From Oligoflexia bacterium (GTDB lineage: Bacteria; Bdellovibrionota; Bacteriovoracia; Bacteriovoracales; Bacteriovoracaceae), in contig JADFZW010000011.1 of NCBI GenBank assembly GCA_015232355.1, positions 1 through 64,000 of the forward strand: DNA of 64,000 bases, given 5' to 3'. The translations under genes were made by a program, and so were the position numbers. Positions 26,048 to 35,654 of this stretch are shown here, in pieces. Within the stretch, counting starts at the first letter, position 1. Each line of letters opens with the position of its first letter. The notes below the pieces were generated by a model. The model saw nothing but the letters and a program-made list of their open reading frames with translations, did not search any database and was not told the origin of the DNA.

Positions 26048-28009
26048 TTACCTCAAAGAGATTACATTAAAGATTATTATGATCAAAGTTGTAAGGGATA
26101 TTAAAAAAGTGAGAAGATATATTTGCAAGCGCCCTGATTGTAAGAAGATAATGTGATTGGAAAGAAAGTAGCTAAGAGATTTAATAAATATTTTAGGTGA
26201 ATAATCAAAGATTAATTGATCATATTTTGTACTTAAAAGCTGTGAGAGCTTTTGATAATTTTTTACAAAGAGTAGATTATAGAGCTCATCAATGTAATAT
26301 TTATGTTTAAGGATTTTAAGAGTAAAATTTTGACGTGAACGAAAGAAGTAAAGACCAATAGTCAGTCCGGTTAAAGCAATAAGAGAAGCAATAATAATAA
26401 CTGTTAGTTCAGAGATAGAGTGTGCTGCTGCTGCAGATGGATTGGTGGGTGGCAGGTGAAGCTTATGATTGGCACAACTAAAACCTCCAAAAGTTGCAAG
26501 TGCTGCTAAAATGTAGAGTGGAATTAGCATAACTTTTGGTGATTCATGTAAATGTTCTTTGGCGGAATTTGTTGGCAAGCGAAGTTTTGATCCTAAAAAA
26601 GTCATGGCGATCAATCTTCCACTGTAGATGGCGGTTAAAAGTGCCGTAAAGAGTGCAACTATAAAGTAGATTTCTCCAGTATTGTTCTGAGTTTGATTAA
26701 GTATCGAGTATAAGATCTCATCTTTTGAAAAAAATCCTGCAAAGAATGGAATACCAGAAATGGAGAGAGCACCAATTAGCATTGTTCGATAGGTATGTGG
26801 AAGTTTATTTTTTAGTGCACCCATATTTCTCATATCTTGTTCTCCTGAACAGGCATGAATAACAGAACCAGCACCTAAGAAGAGTAATGCTTTAAAGAAT
26901 GCATGAGTTGTTAAATGAAAGATAGCAGTAGTGTAAGCACCAACGCCACAACTTAAAAACATAAATCCTAACTGTGAGATAGTAGAATAGGCCAAAACTT
27001 TTTTGATATCATTTTGAGCTATTGCCACAGTGGCGGCCAAAAGTGCAGTAAGTGCTCCAATGAATGCGATGATGTTCATAGTGAAGGGCGAGAGTGAAAA
27101 TAGTGGAGCAAGTTTTACGATCATAAATACACCAGCAGTAACCATAGTAGCAGCATGAATAAGTGCAGAGACTGGAGTTGGGCCACTCATAGCATCTGGT
27201 AACCAAGTGTGAAGTGGAATTTGCGCTGATTTTCCTATAGCGCCTACAAATAGGAGGAGAGTAATTATGGTTATAATTGAAGTTGAAGCTACGGTCCCAG
27301 CAAGAGTATTTATGGAATCAAAATTCAGGGTGTGAAAAGTTTGATAGCATAAAAAAATTCCCAGTAGAAATCCAAAATCTCCAATACGATTTATAATAAA
27401 TGCTTTTGTACCGGCCGCTACTTTTAAAATATCTTTAAACCAAAAACCAATAAGTAAATATGAACAAAGTCCTACACCCTCCCAACCAAAAAACATTATT
27501 GGAAGTGAGGTGGCCATCACTAATAACAGCATAAAAAAGCAAAATAGATTTAAATAAGAAAAATAGCGAGCAGTTGAAGGATCGTTTTTCATATATCCAA
27601 TACTATAAAGATGAATTAAAGATCCGACTCCCGTTATAATTAAAATTAAAACAGAGTTTAAGCGATCAATAGATAGTTCAAAAAGAATTTTAAACTGTGA
27701 TTCAGGTAATAATGATAACCAAATAAAAGATGGTGATTTGATTTGTAAGTAATGATCAAGTGGGGAGGAGTAGAGAGCTGTAGTAAATGGGTTTGTTAGA
27801 GGGGTGGTACAAATCATTTCAATAGTTACAGTTGCCGCTACAATAAAAGATAAAAAGATGCAGCTGGTGGCAATGGAACCAGTCAGTGATGATGAATGAT
27901 TGTTAAAAGTTCTTTTTTGAAGCGGCAGCAAGAGACCGTTAATGATTGCCCCTATGAGTGGAAGTAATAATATTATTACTGGTATATAGGATGTGTTCAT
28001 ATTGTTCAT
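26048..28009 (-). CDS. nuoL: NADH-quinone oxidoreductase subunit L
   Basis: This 653-residue protein is the distal proton-pumping subunit. It has about 16 helices, the motif GKSAQIPLHTWLPDAMSGPTP and the C-terminal lateral helix region. The start codon is duplicated by a 9-bp repeat (MNNMNTS). It begins 3 nt after the nuoK stop. Confidence 0.95.
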   Translation of the reverse strand: MNNMNTSYIPVIILLLPLIGAIINGLLLPLQKRTFNNHSSSLTGSIATSCIFLSFIVAATVTIEMICTTPLTNPFTTALYSSPLDHYLQIKSPSFIWLSLLPESQFKILFELSIDRLNSVLILIITGVGSLIHLYSIGYMKNDPSTARYFSYLNLFCFFMLLLVMATSLPIMFFGWEGVGLCSYLLIGFWFKDILKVAAGTKAFIINRIGDFGFLLGIFLCYQTFHTLNFDSINTLAGTVASTSIITIITLLLFVGAIGKSAQIPLHTWLPDAMSGPTPVSALIHAATMVTAGVFMIVKLAPLFSLSPFTMNIIAFIGALTALLAATVAIAQNDIKKVLAYSTISQLGFMFLSCGVGAYTTAIFHLTTHAFFKALLFLGAGSVIHACSGEQDMRNMGALKNKLPHTYRTMLIGALSISGIPFFAGFFSKDEILYSILNQTQNNTGEIYFIVALFTALLTAIYSGRLIAMTFLGSKLRLPTNSAKEHLHESPKVMLIPLYILAALATFGGFSCANHKLHLPPTNPSAAAAHSISELTVIIIASLIALTGLTIGLYFFRSRQNFTLKILKHKYYIDELYNLLFVKNYQKLSQLLSTKYDQLIFDYSPKIFIKSLSYFLSNHIIFLQSGRLQIYLLTFLISLTTLIIIIFNVISLR

Positions 28010-28012
28010 ATT

Positions 28013-28327
28013 CTAGTATCCTTTAGTATCCTTTAGAATTTGTGCTTGTTCGTTTTGAATAGATCCAAAATTACGATAGAGAAGAATTAAAATAGATAGT
28101 CCGATGGCGGTTTCAGCGGCAGCAATTGTTATAGTAAGCAAAGTGGCCACTTGACCAACTAAAAATAAATTTTGCTTAGAAAAACTAACAAAAGAGATGT
28201 TAGATGCATTTAACATTAATTCAATTCCGATTAATTGGAGGATAATATTTTTCCTAACAATAATAATAAGAAATCCGATACAAAAAAGAAAAGCAGAGAG
28301 TATTTGTAGGTAGTAAAATTTTTCCAT
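28013..28327 (-). CDS. nuoK: NADH-quinone oxidoreductase subunit K
   Basis: The 104-residue protein has three transmembrane helices, with the conserved Glu in the second helix (GIELMLNASN) and another in the third (AAAETAIGLSI). Length and motifs are typical. A 10-bp duplication (28015-28034) abuts its stop codon and encodes part of the C-terminal KDTKGY. Confidence 0.95.
   Translation of the reverse strand: MEKFYYLQILSAFLFCIGFLIIIVRKNIILQLIGIELMLNASNISFVSFSKQNLFLVGQVATLLTITIAAAETAIGLSILILLYRNFGSIQNEQAQILKDTKGY
28015..28034 (-). repeat. 10-bp tandem duplication at the nuoK stop codon
   Basis: AGTATCCTTT occurs twice in direct succession (plus-strand reading). The nuoK stop (28013-28015) overlaps its edge. 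It belongs to the set of short duplications at gene ends. Confidence 0.8.
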
Positions 28328-28357
28328 TATTTATGTTTTCCTTATTTATGTTTTTTT

Positions 28358-28900
28358 TTATTGTTTAATATTACGTTTTGCCAAAACGATGGCCGAAACC
28401 ATGGCCACTAAAAGTATAATTGAAATTAATTCAAATAAAATAAAGTAGTGACTAAAGAGTTCGATAGCAATCGCTTTACTGTTTCCACCTTGAGTGAGAA
28501 TTACTTGTTCACTAAATATTCCTTTACTGCTGCTTGCTAGTGGTAGGTGATTGGGAGAGTGATAGTGAGCACGTACTGATGTTGCCAGCATGTAAAATGC
28601 GAGCAAAGAAGTTATACTTCCAATAAAAAAGACAGGACTACTAAAGAGATTTTTTTCTAAATCACTTTTAATATTTAATAACATTATTGTAAAAATAAAT
28701 AAAATAACAATAGCTCCGGCATAGACAATGATTTGAATACTTGCGAGTAATGTTTCATTTAAGAGAAGATAGAGAGCAGCGGTGGATACTAAAACACTCA
28801 AAAAAAAGAGAGTGCTATTTAAAACTGAACGAGAGAAGAGTACAAAGAGTGCAAGTAGTGCTGTAATAATAGATTGAATTAATATTATAAAATTATCCAC
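28358..28900 (-). CDS. nuoJ: NADH-quinone oxidoreductase subunit J
   Basis: The 180-residue protein has five hydrophobic helices, including the conserved helix with the pi-bulge region (ASIQIIVYAGAIVILFIFTIML). It overlaps the nuoI end by 8 nt. The spacer to nuoK contains a near-repeat of CTTATTTATGTTTT. Confidence 0.93.
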   Translation of the reverse strand: MDNFIILIQSIITALLALFVLFSRSVLNSTLFFLSVLVSTAALYLLLNETLLASIQIIVYAGAIVILFIFTIMLLNIKSDLEKNLFSSPVFFIGSITSLLAFYMLATSVRAHYHSPNHLPLASSSKGIFSEQVILTQGGNSKAIAIELFSHYFILFELISIILLVAMVSAIVLAKRNIKQ

Positions 28901-29447
28901 GGCCTATTACCTCCCGAGTAAGATGTTTAAGATCATAAAGTGCCTCAGCTCTTGTTTGTACTGCTAATTCATAATTTCGAGAGAGCTTAATAGCATCTTT
29001 AGGGCATGCTTCTTCACACATTCCACAGAAACAGCATCTTAAGGCATCAACGGTAAATGATTTAGGTTTTTTTTCTTTTCTAACTCCGTAGTGGAATGGA
29101 TCATTATCTCTATATCGTTCTTCGGCGATGATAGTAATACATTTGGCAGGACATACTGTTTGACAAAGGTAACAACTGGTACAGTTTTCAACTTTGTTCT
29201 CATCAACAGAGATAAAATGCATTCCTCGAAAGCGGTTGGAATAATTGCGTTTCTCCTCTGGATAAGAAATAGTATTGGATTTGCCTAAGAAGAATCCTCG
29301 TAGGAACCATTTGAGAGTGATAAATAAACCTTGTATTAAGGCATACAAGTAAATTTTTTCTTTAAGTCCAATTTTTCTGGATACATTAATTATTGTTTTT
29401 GTATTATTCATATTCATATTCATATTCATATTCATATTCATATTCAT
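28893..29447 (-). CDS. nuoI: NADH-quinone oxidoreductase subunit I
   Basis: The 184-residue ferredoxin-like subunit carries clusters N6a and N6b. Its two [4Fe-4S] motifs are CTSCYLCQTVCP and CCFCGMCEEACP. The N-terminus is an (Met-Asn)6 run from a repeated ATGAAT. The first ATG overlaps the nuoH stop as ATGA, but any of six in-frame ATGs could be used, so the true N-terminus is uncertain by up to 10 residues. Confidence 0.93.
   Translation of the reverse strand: MNMNMNMNMNMNMNNTKTIINVSRKIGLKEKIYLYALIQGLFITLKWFLRGFFLGKSNTISYPEEKRNYSNRFRGMHFISVDENKVENCTSCYLCQTVCPAKCITIIAEERYRDNDPFHYGVRKEKKPKSFTVDALRCCFCGMCEEACPKDAIKLSRNYELAVQTRAEALYDLKHLTREVIGRG
29412..29447 (-). repeat. Start-codon repeat (ATGAAT)6 of nuoI
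   Basis: Six exact tandem copies of ATGAAT (minus strand) begin at the nuoI initiation codon. Each copy supplies another possible start codon in frame. Copy-number change would alter protein length by two residues per unit and move the effective start relative to the nuoH stop. Confidence 0.95.
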
Positions 29448-30493
29448 ATAAGATATCCCAGCACTATCATTAATAATAAATTAATAATAGATAGTGGAAA
29501 TAAAATATTCCATCCTAAATGCATCAGTTGATCAAAGCGAAAGCGTGGAAGTGTCCAGCGCACCCAAATAAAGATAAACATAAAAAATGCCACTTTTAAA
29601 AAGAGTGAGAGAAATTGAAAGATAGCAATGGTATTTTGAGTGGCAGAGAAATATTGAATGCAAAAATTCATTCCAGGAAGAAGAGCATAACCACCAAAGA
29701 AGAGTGTGACCAGAAAAGCGCTGACCATCATCATAGCTACATACTCAGACATAAAAAAGAGCGCAAACTTCATGGCCCCATACTCTAAGTGATATCCGGC
29801 CACGATTTCAGAATCTCCCTCTGCTAAATCAAATGGAAGACGATTGGTTTCAGCAAAACCGGCCACCCAAAAAATCAAAGCTCCAATAGGGTTTATAAAT
29901 ACTCCCCAAAGATGATTTTGTTGATAGGAGATCATGGCATTCATTTCAAATGTTGAATAGATTACAACCATTGAAAGAATGGAGAGTCCCATTGCAATTT
30001 CATAGGAGATTAGTTGAGAACAACCCCTGAGTGCTCCAAGAATAGAGTATTTGTTATTGGAAGCACGACCGGCCAAAATCAAGGGATATATTTCTAATCC
30101 TGCAAATGCTAAAACAAAGAGAATGCCAGAGTCTGATTGTACAATCTGTAGAGGAATTTTATATTGGTCATTACCTCCTAAATTTTCGAATAACAGATAA
30201 GATCCAAAAGGAATAGAGATCATGGCCGCCACAGGAGCAGCGAGGGCCAGTAGCGGCGCCAATAGATATAAAACCTTATCAGCATTAGTAGGAATGAAAC
30301 TCTCTTTGAAGAAAAATTTTATAGCATCAGCAACTGGTTGAATAAGTCCAAAGGGACCAACTCGATTAGGGCCCTTTCGTCCTTGTATCCAAGCAGATCC
30401 TCTACGCTCAAACCAAACACAAAGTGGAAGAGAGGATAAACATAAGAAAAAGATAAAAATTATTTTTGCTATGGTGGATGCTATTTCTATCAT
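29444..30493 (-). CDS. nuoH: NADH-quinone oxidoreductase subunit H
   Basis: The 349-residue membrane subunit helps to form the quinone chamber and the junction between the arms. It has about eight helices. Conserved motifs are WFERRGSAWIQGRKGPNRVG near the N-terminus and AGFAETNRLPFDLAEGDSE in the middle. It begins directly after the nuoG stop (no gap) and overlaps nuoI. Confidence 0.95.
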   Translation of the reverse strand: MIEIASTIAKIIFIFFLCLSSLPLCVWFERRGSAWIQGRKGPNRVGPFGLIQPVADAIKFFFKESFIPTNADKVLYLLAPLLALAAPVAAMISIPFGSYLLFENLGGNDQYKIPLQIVQSDSGILFVLAFAGLEIYPLILAGRASNNKYSILGALRGCSQLISYEIAMGLSILSMVVIYSTFEMNAMISYQQNHLWGVFINPIGALIFWVAGFAETNRLPFDLAEGDSEIVAGYHLEYGAMKFALFFMSEYVAMMMVSAFLVTLFFGGYALLPGMNFCIQYFSATQNTIAIFQFLSLFLKVAFFMFIFIWVRWTLPRFRFDQLMHLGWNILFPLSIINLLLMIVLGYLI

Positions 30494-31999
30494 TTAATTA
30501 TCCTGGTAAAATATCCTGGTAAAAATTTCTTCTATTGTAGGTATTGCTTTGATCTTATCATTTTCAAGAGCATCTATTTTCTTAAATGTTTGAGTGATAT
30601 TATCACAATTAGTATAGCTACCGTTTTTTTCTAAGGTGGTTCTTCCAGGAATAAGTTCTTTAAAGAATGAATAACTTTGTAATAATTTAAGCTCATCACT
30701 TTTGAAAACGCCAAAAGCAAAGAGTTCTTTGCATTGAAATTTATATTCGAGCATAGATAGTAAATGCTGATCGATAGTTGTTTGCAGATTTTTTACCAGA
30801 ATTACTAAATCATAATTAGAATTAGAATTAGAATTAGAATTAGAGTTAGAGTTATAAAGTTGAGAAATATTTAAATTTAAAAGTCCGCGAGTGTTAGGTG
30901 TTTGATCTTTCATTTTCAAAAGGTGATCTAGCTTTGAATCTTCCGATCCAATATAATAGCAGTCAGCAGTTTTTCCTAAACGATAAGAATAGGTGTTTTT
31001 AAAATCAATTAATGTTTTAGCTTCTTCATTACTTGTATCTGTTGCTAAAATAATGAGCAGGGAATTTGAATTCAAAATTGCATTGGATAGAGACTTGGAG
31101 TTGGAGTTGGAGTTAGAGTTAGAGTTAGTATAGATTCTATCCTCTGCTTGTCGTTTATGATAAGAGAGTCGACCACTATCGCACATCCAATAATTATTAA
31201 CATCTTTGTTGTAACGAGGAATATAGCGATAAACTACATCATCTTCATAGTGAACTTCAATATTACATCCCTTCGAGCATTGATCACAGATAGAATTTTG
31301 TTTACTTAAAAACCAAACTCGTTTTTTAAAGCGAAAATCATTAAAGGTTAGAGCGCCTACTGGACAGATATCTGCTAAACATCCTTGGTAATCTGAAATG
31401 AGTGTTAAGGTATCATCTGTTAAAGTTAACTCTTTTTTCCATCCACGATTAAGCATAAGCAAATCGTTAGTTTGAGTAATTTCAGAGGAAAAACGCACAC
31501 AACGTTCACAATGGATACATCGATTCATATTGAGAGTAATATGTTTTGAGAGTCGTTTAGTAGTGGAGTTTTCATAGACTCTTTTTGGATCACAAAAATT
31601 CGAAGTGGCCGGCCCATATTGAAAATTGTACTCTTGAAGTGAACATTCACCTGATTGATCACAAACCGGACAATCTAAGGGATGATTCAAGAGTAGAAAT
31701 TCCATTACTCCGGCCCTTGATTTTTTTACTCGTTCCGAATTCGTGTGCACTACCATTCCATCAACGGCCGCAGTTGAACATGAAGTTACAAGCTTTGGTG
31801 CATTTTCAACTTCCACCGTACACATTCTGCAAGTTCCAGCAATGGAGAGTCCTGGATGAAAACAAAATCTAGATATTTGAGGATCTATCTTGTGATCAAC
31901 TTCTTTGGTGATTCCAATACGTCTTGAAATTTGCATAATGGTTTCACCAGGAGTGAAGGTGGTATTGATTCCATCGATTGTGATATTATTAGAGGACAT
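30494..31999 (-). CDS. nuoG: NADH-quinone oxidoreductase subunit G, short form
   Basis: The 501-residue iron-sulfur subunit of the peripheral arm is shorter than the usual 700-900. The N-terminal [2Fe-2S] domain, His-Cys [4Fe-4S] motif (HPLDCPVCDQSGEC) and N5 region (CIHCERC... CLADICP) are present. The N7 motif CX2CX3CX27C (CDQCSKGC and the C of YWMC) is also complete. The molybdopterin-like domain that normally follows is reduced and interrupted by two Asn-Ser repeat tracts. It overlaps the nuoF end by 11 nt. Confidence 0.92.
   Translation of the reverse strand: MSSNNITIDGINTTFTPGETIMQISRRIGITKEVDHKIDPQISRFCFHPGLSIAGTCRMCTVEVENAPKLVTSCSTAAVDGMVVHTNSERVKKSRAGVMEFLLLNHPLDCPVCDQSGECSLQEYNFQYGPATSNFCDPKRVYENSTTKRLSKHITLNMNRCIHCERCVRFSSEITQTNDLLMLNRGWKKELTLTDDTLTLISDYQGCLADICPVGALTFNDFRFKKRVWFLSKQNSICDQCSKGCNIEVHYEDDVVYRYIPRYNKDVNNYWMCDSGRLSYHKRQAEDRIYTNSNSNSNSNSKSLSNAILNSNSLLIILATDTSNEEAKTLIDFKNTYSYRLGKTADCYYIGSEDSKLDHLLKMKDQTPNTRGLLNLNISQLYNSNSNSNSNSNSNYDLVILVKNLQTTIDQHLLSMLEYKFQCKELFAFGVFKSDELKLLQSYSFFKELIPGRTTLEKNGSYTNCDNITQTFKKIDALENDKIKAIPTIEEIFTRIFYQDN
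30499..30524 (-). repeat. 13-bp tandem duplication in the last codons of nuoG
   Basis: TATCCTGGTAAAA (plus strand) occurs twice exactly. It encodes overlapping parts of the C-terminal residues TRIFYQDN and lies one codon before the stop. Because 13 is not a multiple of three, the duplication changed the frame of the tail. Confidence 0.8.
30815..30855 (-). repeat. In-frame hexanucleotide repeat in nuoG (Asn-Ser tract 2)
   Basis: Seven near-identical hexamers (AATTCT/AACTCT, minus strand) encode (Asn-Ser)6-Asn inside the shrunken molybdopterin-like domain. The copies are almost perfect at the DNA level, so the tract is young or still expanding. Confidence 0.9.
31094..31130 (-). repeat. In-frame hexanucleotide repeat in nuoG (Asn-Ser tract 1)
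   Basis: About six hexamers (AACTCT/AACTCC) encode NSNSNSNSNSKS just after the N7 cluster domain. Together with tract 2 it shows two independent expansions of the same dipeptide within one gene. Confidence 0.9.
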
Positions 32000-33326
32000 G
32001 ACTTACCTCCTTTTGTTTTTTAAAGGGGCAGCATTTAATTCTAATGTGCTCTTCAAATTCACTTCTAAATTTTTTAATGGATGAACGGGCCGGTCCTACC
32101 ACTGCATCGGCAAAAGCACAAATAGTTTGCATAGACATATTCGAGCAAATATGTTCGATTAAATCAAGTTCTTTCATCTCTGCTTCGCCCTTTTCTATTC
32201 GATGAAAAAGTCGTGCAAGCCAGTGAGAGCCCTCTCTACACTGAGAACATTGGCCGCAGGATTCGTGTTCATAAAATTTTAGAAGTACTGATGCTGCTTC
32301 AACAATACAAGTTGTTTCGTCGAGAAGAATAATTCCTCCTGATCCCGCCATAGTTCCGGCCGCCGCTAATGAATCATAATCAACACCAAGATCTAGAGTA
32401 TCAATTTCCTCTGCGGTTAAGATGGGTGCAGATCCGCCTCCTGGAATTACTGCTTTTAATTTTTTACCATCCTTAACGCCTCCACAATGATTAATTAAAT
32501 CTTTTAGTTTGATTGATAGTGGAAATTCATAGACACCAGGGTTTTGAATATGTCCTGAGAGTGAAAAAAGACGAGTCCCTCCTGATTTTGCTGTTCCATA
32601 CTTAGCATATTTTTCAGCGCCAATATTAATAATTGCGGGAACAGTCGCTAAAGTTTCAACGTTATTTATACAAGTGGATTTTCCAAAGGCACCAAATTTT
32701 GCTGGATAGGGTGGTTTAATTCGTGGTTCACCTCTCTTTCCTTCTAAAGAATTAAGCAGCGCTGTCTCTTCACCACAAATGTAGGCACCAGCGCCCCGAT
32801 AGAGGTGAAGATCAAAGGAGAAATTTTTGTTTGTATTTAGAAATTTAGAGAAGACATTTTCTCCTAAATAATTTTCTTGATATGCTTCTTCGATGGCATT
32901 TTTTAAAATTCTATATTCGCTGGCGAATTCTCCTCTAATATAAATATAACCAACTCGTGCTCCGATGGCATAAGCAGCGATAAGCATTCCTTCAATTAAA
33001 AGGTGGGGCATTTTACCTATGATAAAACGATCTTTAAAAGTTCCGGGCTCTCCTTCATCAGCGTTGCAGACGAGGTATCTTAGAGTAATCGGAGTAATTT
33101 CTTTATTAGATTTTTCTTTAGATTCTTCTTTAGGTATAACTGGCATTACCGACCATTTAATTCCAGTAGGAAAGCCAGCGCCACCTCGTCCTCGTAGATT
33201 GGATTTTTTTACATCCTGAATAACATCAGCAGGATTCATTTCATTTAAAACTTTTTTAATAGAGAGATAATCTTTTTTGCCAATATATTTAGTAAGGATT
33301 GGTTCAATCACAGACATTTTAATCAT
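31989..33326 (-). CDS. nuoF: NADH-quinone oxidoreductase subunit F
   Basis: The 445-residue NADH-oxidising flavoprotein carries FMN and cluster N3. Motifs include the GRGGAGFPTGIKW glycine-rich loop, GAGAYICGEETALLNSLEGKR and the [4Fe-4S] motif ESCGQCSQCREG with a distal Cys (TICAF). It overlaps nuoE by ATGA and nuoG by 11 nt. The protein resembles the central part of the HydB-like fusion at 2725 but is clearly a separate paralogue. Confidence 0.95.
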   Translation of the reverse strand: MIKMSVIEPILTKYIGKKDYLSIKKVLNEMNPADVIQDVKKSNLRGRGGAGFPTGIKWSVMPVIPKEESKEKSNKEITPITLRYLVCNADEGEPGTFKDRFIIGKMPHLLIEGMLIAAYAIGARVGYIYIRGEFASEYRILKNAIEEAYQENYLGENVFSKFLNTNKNFSFDLHLYRGAGAYICGEETALLNSLEGKRGEPRIKPPYPAKFGAFGKSTCINNVETLATVPAIINIGAEKYAKYGTAKSGGTRLFSLSGHIQNPGVYEFPLSIKLKDLINHCGGVKDGKKLKAVIPGGGSAPILTAEEIDTLDLGVDYDSLAAAGTMAGSGGIILLDETTCIVEAASVLLKFYEHESCGQCSQCREGSHWLARLFHRIEKGEAEMKELDLIEHICSNMSMQTICAFADAVVGPARSSIKKFRSEFEEHIRIKCCPFKKQKEVSHVL

Positions 33327-33895
33327 GATGAAGTTCCTCCAGTGGTAGTACTAATACAACAACCATCAAGAGTGGCCACACCATTTGTCTTCATCTCCTC
33401 TCTCCAAAGATCGATTAACTTCATTATTTTTTCTTCGGTTAAATTTTCAACATAGGTTTCATTTACTTGCATTGCTGGTGCAGTTCCACAAGCGGCCAAA
33501 CATTCTACTTCGCTGATGGTGAATAAATTATCGGTTGTGGTTTCACCGCTCTTGATGGATAACTTATTTTCTAGAGAGTGAAGTAGCTGATGAGCACCTG
33601 CCAACCAACAAGCGATATTGGTACACATTTGAATATGTAATTTACCCACAGCTTTTTTGTTAGTATCAGTATTCGTATCAGTATTAAAGAAAGTGTAGAA
33701 GGTGGCGACTTCTCTAATTTTCATTAAGGGAAGAGATAGTGACTCTGCTAACTCGCGCATCGATTTCATGGAGACATATCCATGCTCTTCTTGTATATTC
33801 CTAAGACGTGGAATTATTAAATGTTCATGTAATTCGTTCATATTTAAATATTTATTTTTATTTTCGTTCTTACTTTTATTCTCATTCTCATTCAT
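33323..33895 (-). CDS. nuoE: NADH-quinone oxidoreductase subunit E
   Basis: The 190-residue thioredoxin-like subunit carries cluster N1a: CX4C (CTNIAC) and CX3C (CLAAC). The N-terminus (MNENENKSKNENKNK) and an internal loop (NTDTNTDTNKK) are repeat-derived additions to the conserved core. It overlaps both neighbours as ATGA. Confidence 0.93.
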   Translation of the reverse strand: MNENENKSKNENKNKYLNMNELHEHLIIPRLRNIQEEHGYVSMKSMRELAESLSLPLMKIREVATFYTFFNTDTNTDTNKKAVGKLHIQMCTNIACWLAGAHQLLHSLENKLSIKSGETTTDNLFTISEVECLAACGTAPAMQVNETYVENLTEEKIMKLIDLWREEMKTNGVATLDGCCISTTTGGTSS

Positions 33896-35640
33896 CGGTC
33901 CATCTCTCCTGCAATAATATTTAAACTTCCAATTATTGCGATAGCATCAGGTATTTTTTCATTTTTAAGCATATGTTCAGCAAGTTGAAAGTGTAGAAAT
34001 GATGGAGATTTTATTCTCATTCTCCATGCCTTTGGACCACCTCTAGAGACGATATAAAATCCTAATTCACCATTAGGCCCTTCTACAGAGTTATATACTT
34101 CGCCTTTGCTCACATTAATTCCTTCCATAAAAATTTTAAAGTGATGAATTAAAACTTCCATTTTGCTGTAGACATCTTTTTTATCAGGAATGGCAATTTG
34201 AGGAACATCTGTCCAGATAGGTGCTCCCTTTAATTTTTTTAGTTCTTTTAAAGATTGCTTTAAAATTAAAATCGATTGTTTCACCTCTTCCATTCTTACC
34301 AGATAGCGATCATAAACATCTCCTGCTGATCCAACAACCACATCAAATTTTAAGTCAGGATAAAAGTAGTATGGAAAATCTCTTCGTAAATCAAAGGGAA
34401 CTCCTGATGCTCGAAGAATGGGGCCAGAAGCAGAGAGTGTTAACGCCTGTTCCTTTGTGAGTACGCCAACACCTTTAGTTCGATCAATCCAAATACGATT
34501 GTTTGAAAGTAAATTTTGAACTTCATCAAGGGCCTTTGGTAGCTTCTCACAAAAATCTTGTAAGTGCTCTTCAAATCCATCGTATGTATCGTAGCTCATA
34601 CCTCCTATGCGAGCATAAGTAGTAGTCAGTCGCATTCCACACAATCCTTCAATCATAGTGTAAGCAACTTCTCTCCAATGATATAGATGCCAAAAGATTG
34701 TCATTGCTCCCATATCGAGAGCATTGATTGCTATACATACCAGATGATCTATTATTCGCGAAATCTCCATGCAAATTATTCGTATCCATATAGAGCGTTC
34801 AGGAACGTTAATAGATAAAAGTTTTTCAACAGTCATCACATAAGCGATATTGTTGTTAAGGGCCGAACAGTAATTAAGACGATCAGTATGTACAATCCAT
34901 TGATGATAGGTCAGATTTTCTCCTAACTTTTCAATTCCTCGATGAAGATATCCTAATTCACATTTAAGATCTTCAATATTTTCTCCATCTAAACGGCACA
35001 TCACTCGTAGAGTTCCATGCATGGCCGGATGAGATGGTCCAAGATTTAGTAGTATTTCAGGATTATATAAATTTAGAAGAGGATCATTTTCTTTATTTGC
35101 ATTTTTATCATTTTTATTAGGATCAGTTGGTGAACGATCAAGATTGATTTTTATATTGTCTGCAAATTGCATTCTCTGTTTAAGCGGATACTCTTTTCTT
35201 AAAGGATGACCAATAAAACGCTCATCCATCATAATTCGTCTAAGATCTGGATGAGAAGAAAATGTTATTCCATAAAGATCAAAGACTTCTCTCTCTAACC
35301 AATTAGCACTTAAATAGATAGATGATAGCGAAGGGACTACTTCACCTTCATCTACAGGTAATTTTATTCGCAGACGAATATCATTTTCTAGAGAGTAGAG
35401 TTGATAGACAAGAATAAATCTTTTGTTACCATCCGCTTTGTCAACATTGTCGTAGCAGGTGAGATCAGTTAGATAATTAAAATGAAGATCAAATTTTTTT
35501 AGTAGATCAGGAATTATATTTGTATTTATCCACAATATTGGTTGAGATGCGAGATCAAATGTTATGTTTAAATCTTGCTCCTTGACTTGCTCCTTGATTT
35601 GATTGTTAAAAATTTCTTGATTTATGTGCTTTAAGTTCAT
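33892..35640 (-). CDS. nuoCD: NADH-quinone oxidoreductase fused subunits C/D
   Basis: The 582-residue protein joins NuoC (residues about 30-165, with SANWLEREVFDLYGITF) and NuoD (about 195-582). NuoD features include NLGPSHPAMHGTLR, the quinone-site region GYLHRGIEKL and the C-terminus ending GEMDR. The linker is Asp/Asn/Lys-rich. NuoCD fusions are known from Enterobacteria and other groups. It overlaps nuoE by ATGA. Confidence 0.95.
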   Translation of the reverse strand: MNLKHINQEIFNNQIKEQVKEQDLNITFDLASQPILWINTNIIPDLLKKFDLHFNYLTDLTCYDNVDKADGNKRFILVYQLYSLENDIRLRIKLPVDEGEVVPSLSSIYLSANWLEREVFDLYGITFSSHPDLRRIMMDERFIGHPLRKEYPLKQRMQFADNIKINLDRSPTDPNKNDKNANKENDPLLNLYNPEILLNLGPSHPAMHGTLRVMCRLDGENIEDLKCELGYLHRGIEKLGENLTYHQWIVHTDRLNYCSALNNNIAYVMTVEKLLSINVPERSIWIRIICMEISRIIDHLVCIAINALDMGAMTIFWHLYHWREVAYTMIEGLCGMRLTTTYARIGGMSYDTYDGFEEHLQDFCEKLPKALDEVQNLLSNNRIWIDRTKGVGVLTKEQALTLSASGPILRASGVPFDLRRDFPYYFYPDLKFDVVVGSAGDVYDRYLVRMEEVKQSILILKQSLKELKKLKGAPIWTDVPQIAIPDKKDVYSKMEVLIHHFKIFMEGINVSKGEVYNSVEGPNGELGFYIVSRGGPKAWRMRIKSPSFLHFQLAEHMLKNEKIPDAIAIIGSLNIIAGEMDR

Positions 35641-35654
35641 GATTGTCCTGTATA

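Noticed and set aside
30815-31130. nuoG considered frameshifted or broken because of its short length and repeats
   Set aside because: The frame is open throughout, all four iron-sulfur motif sets are intact, and the gene overlaps its neighbours normally.
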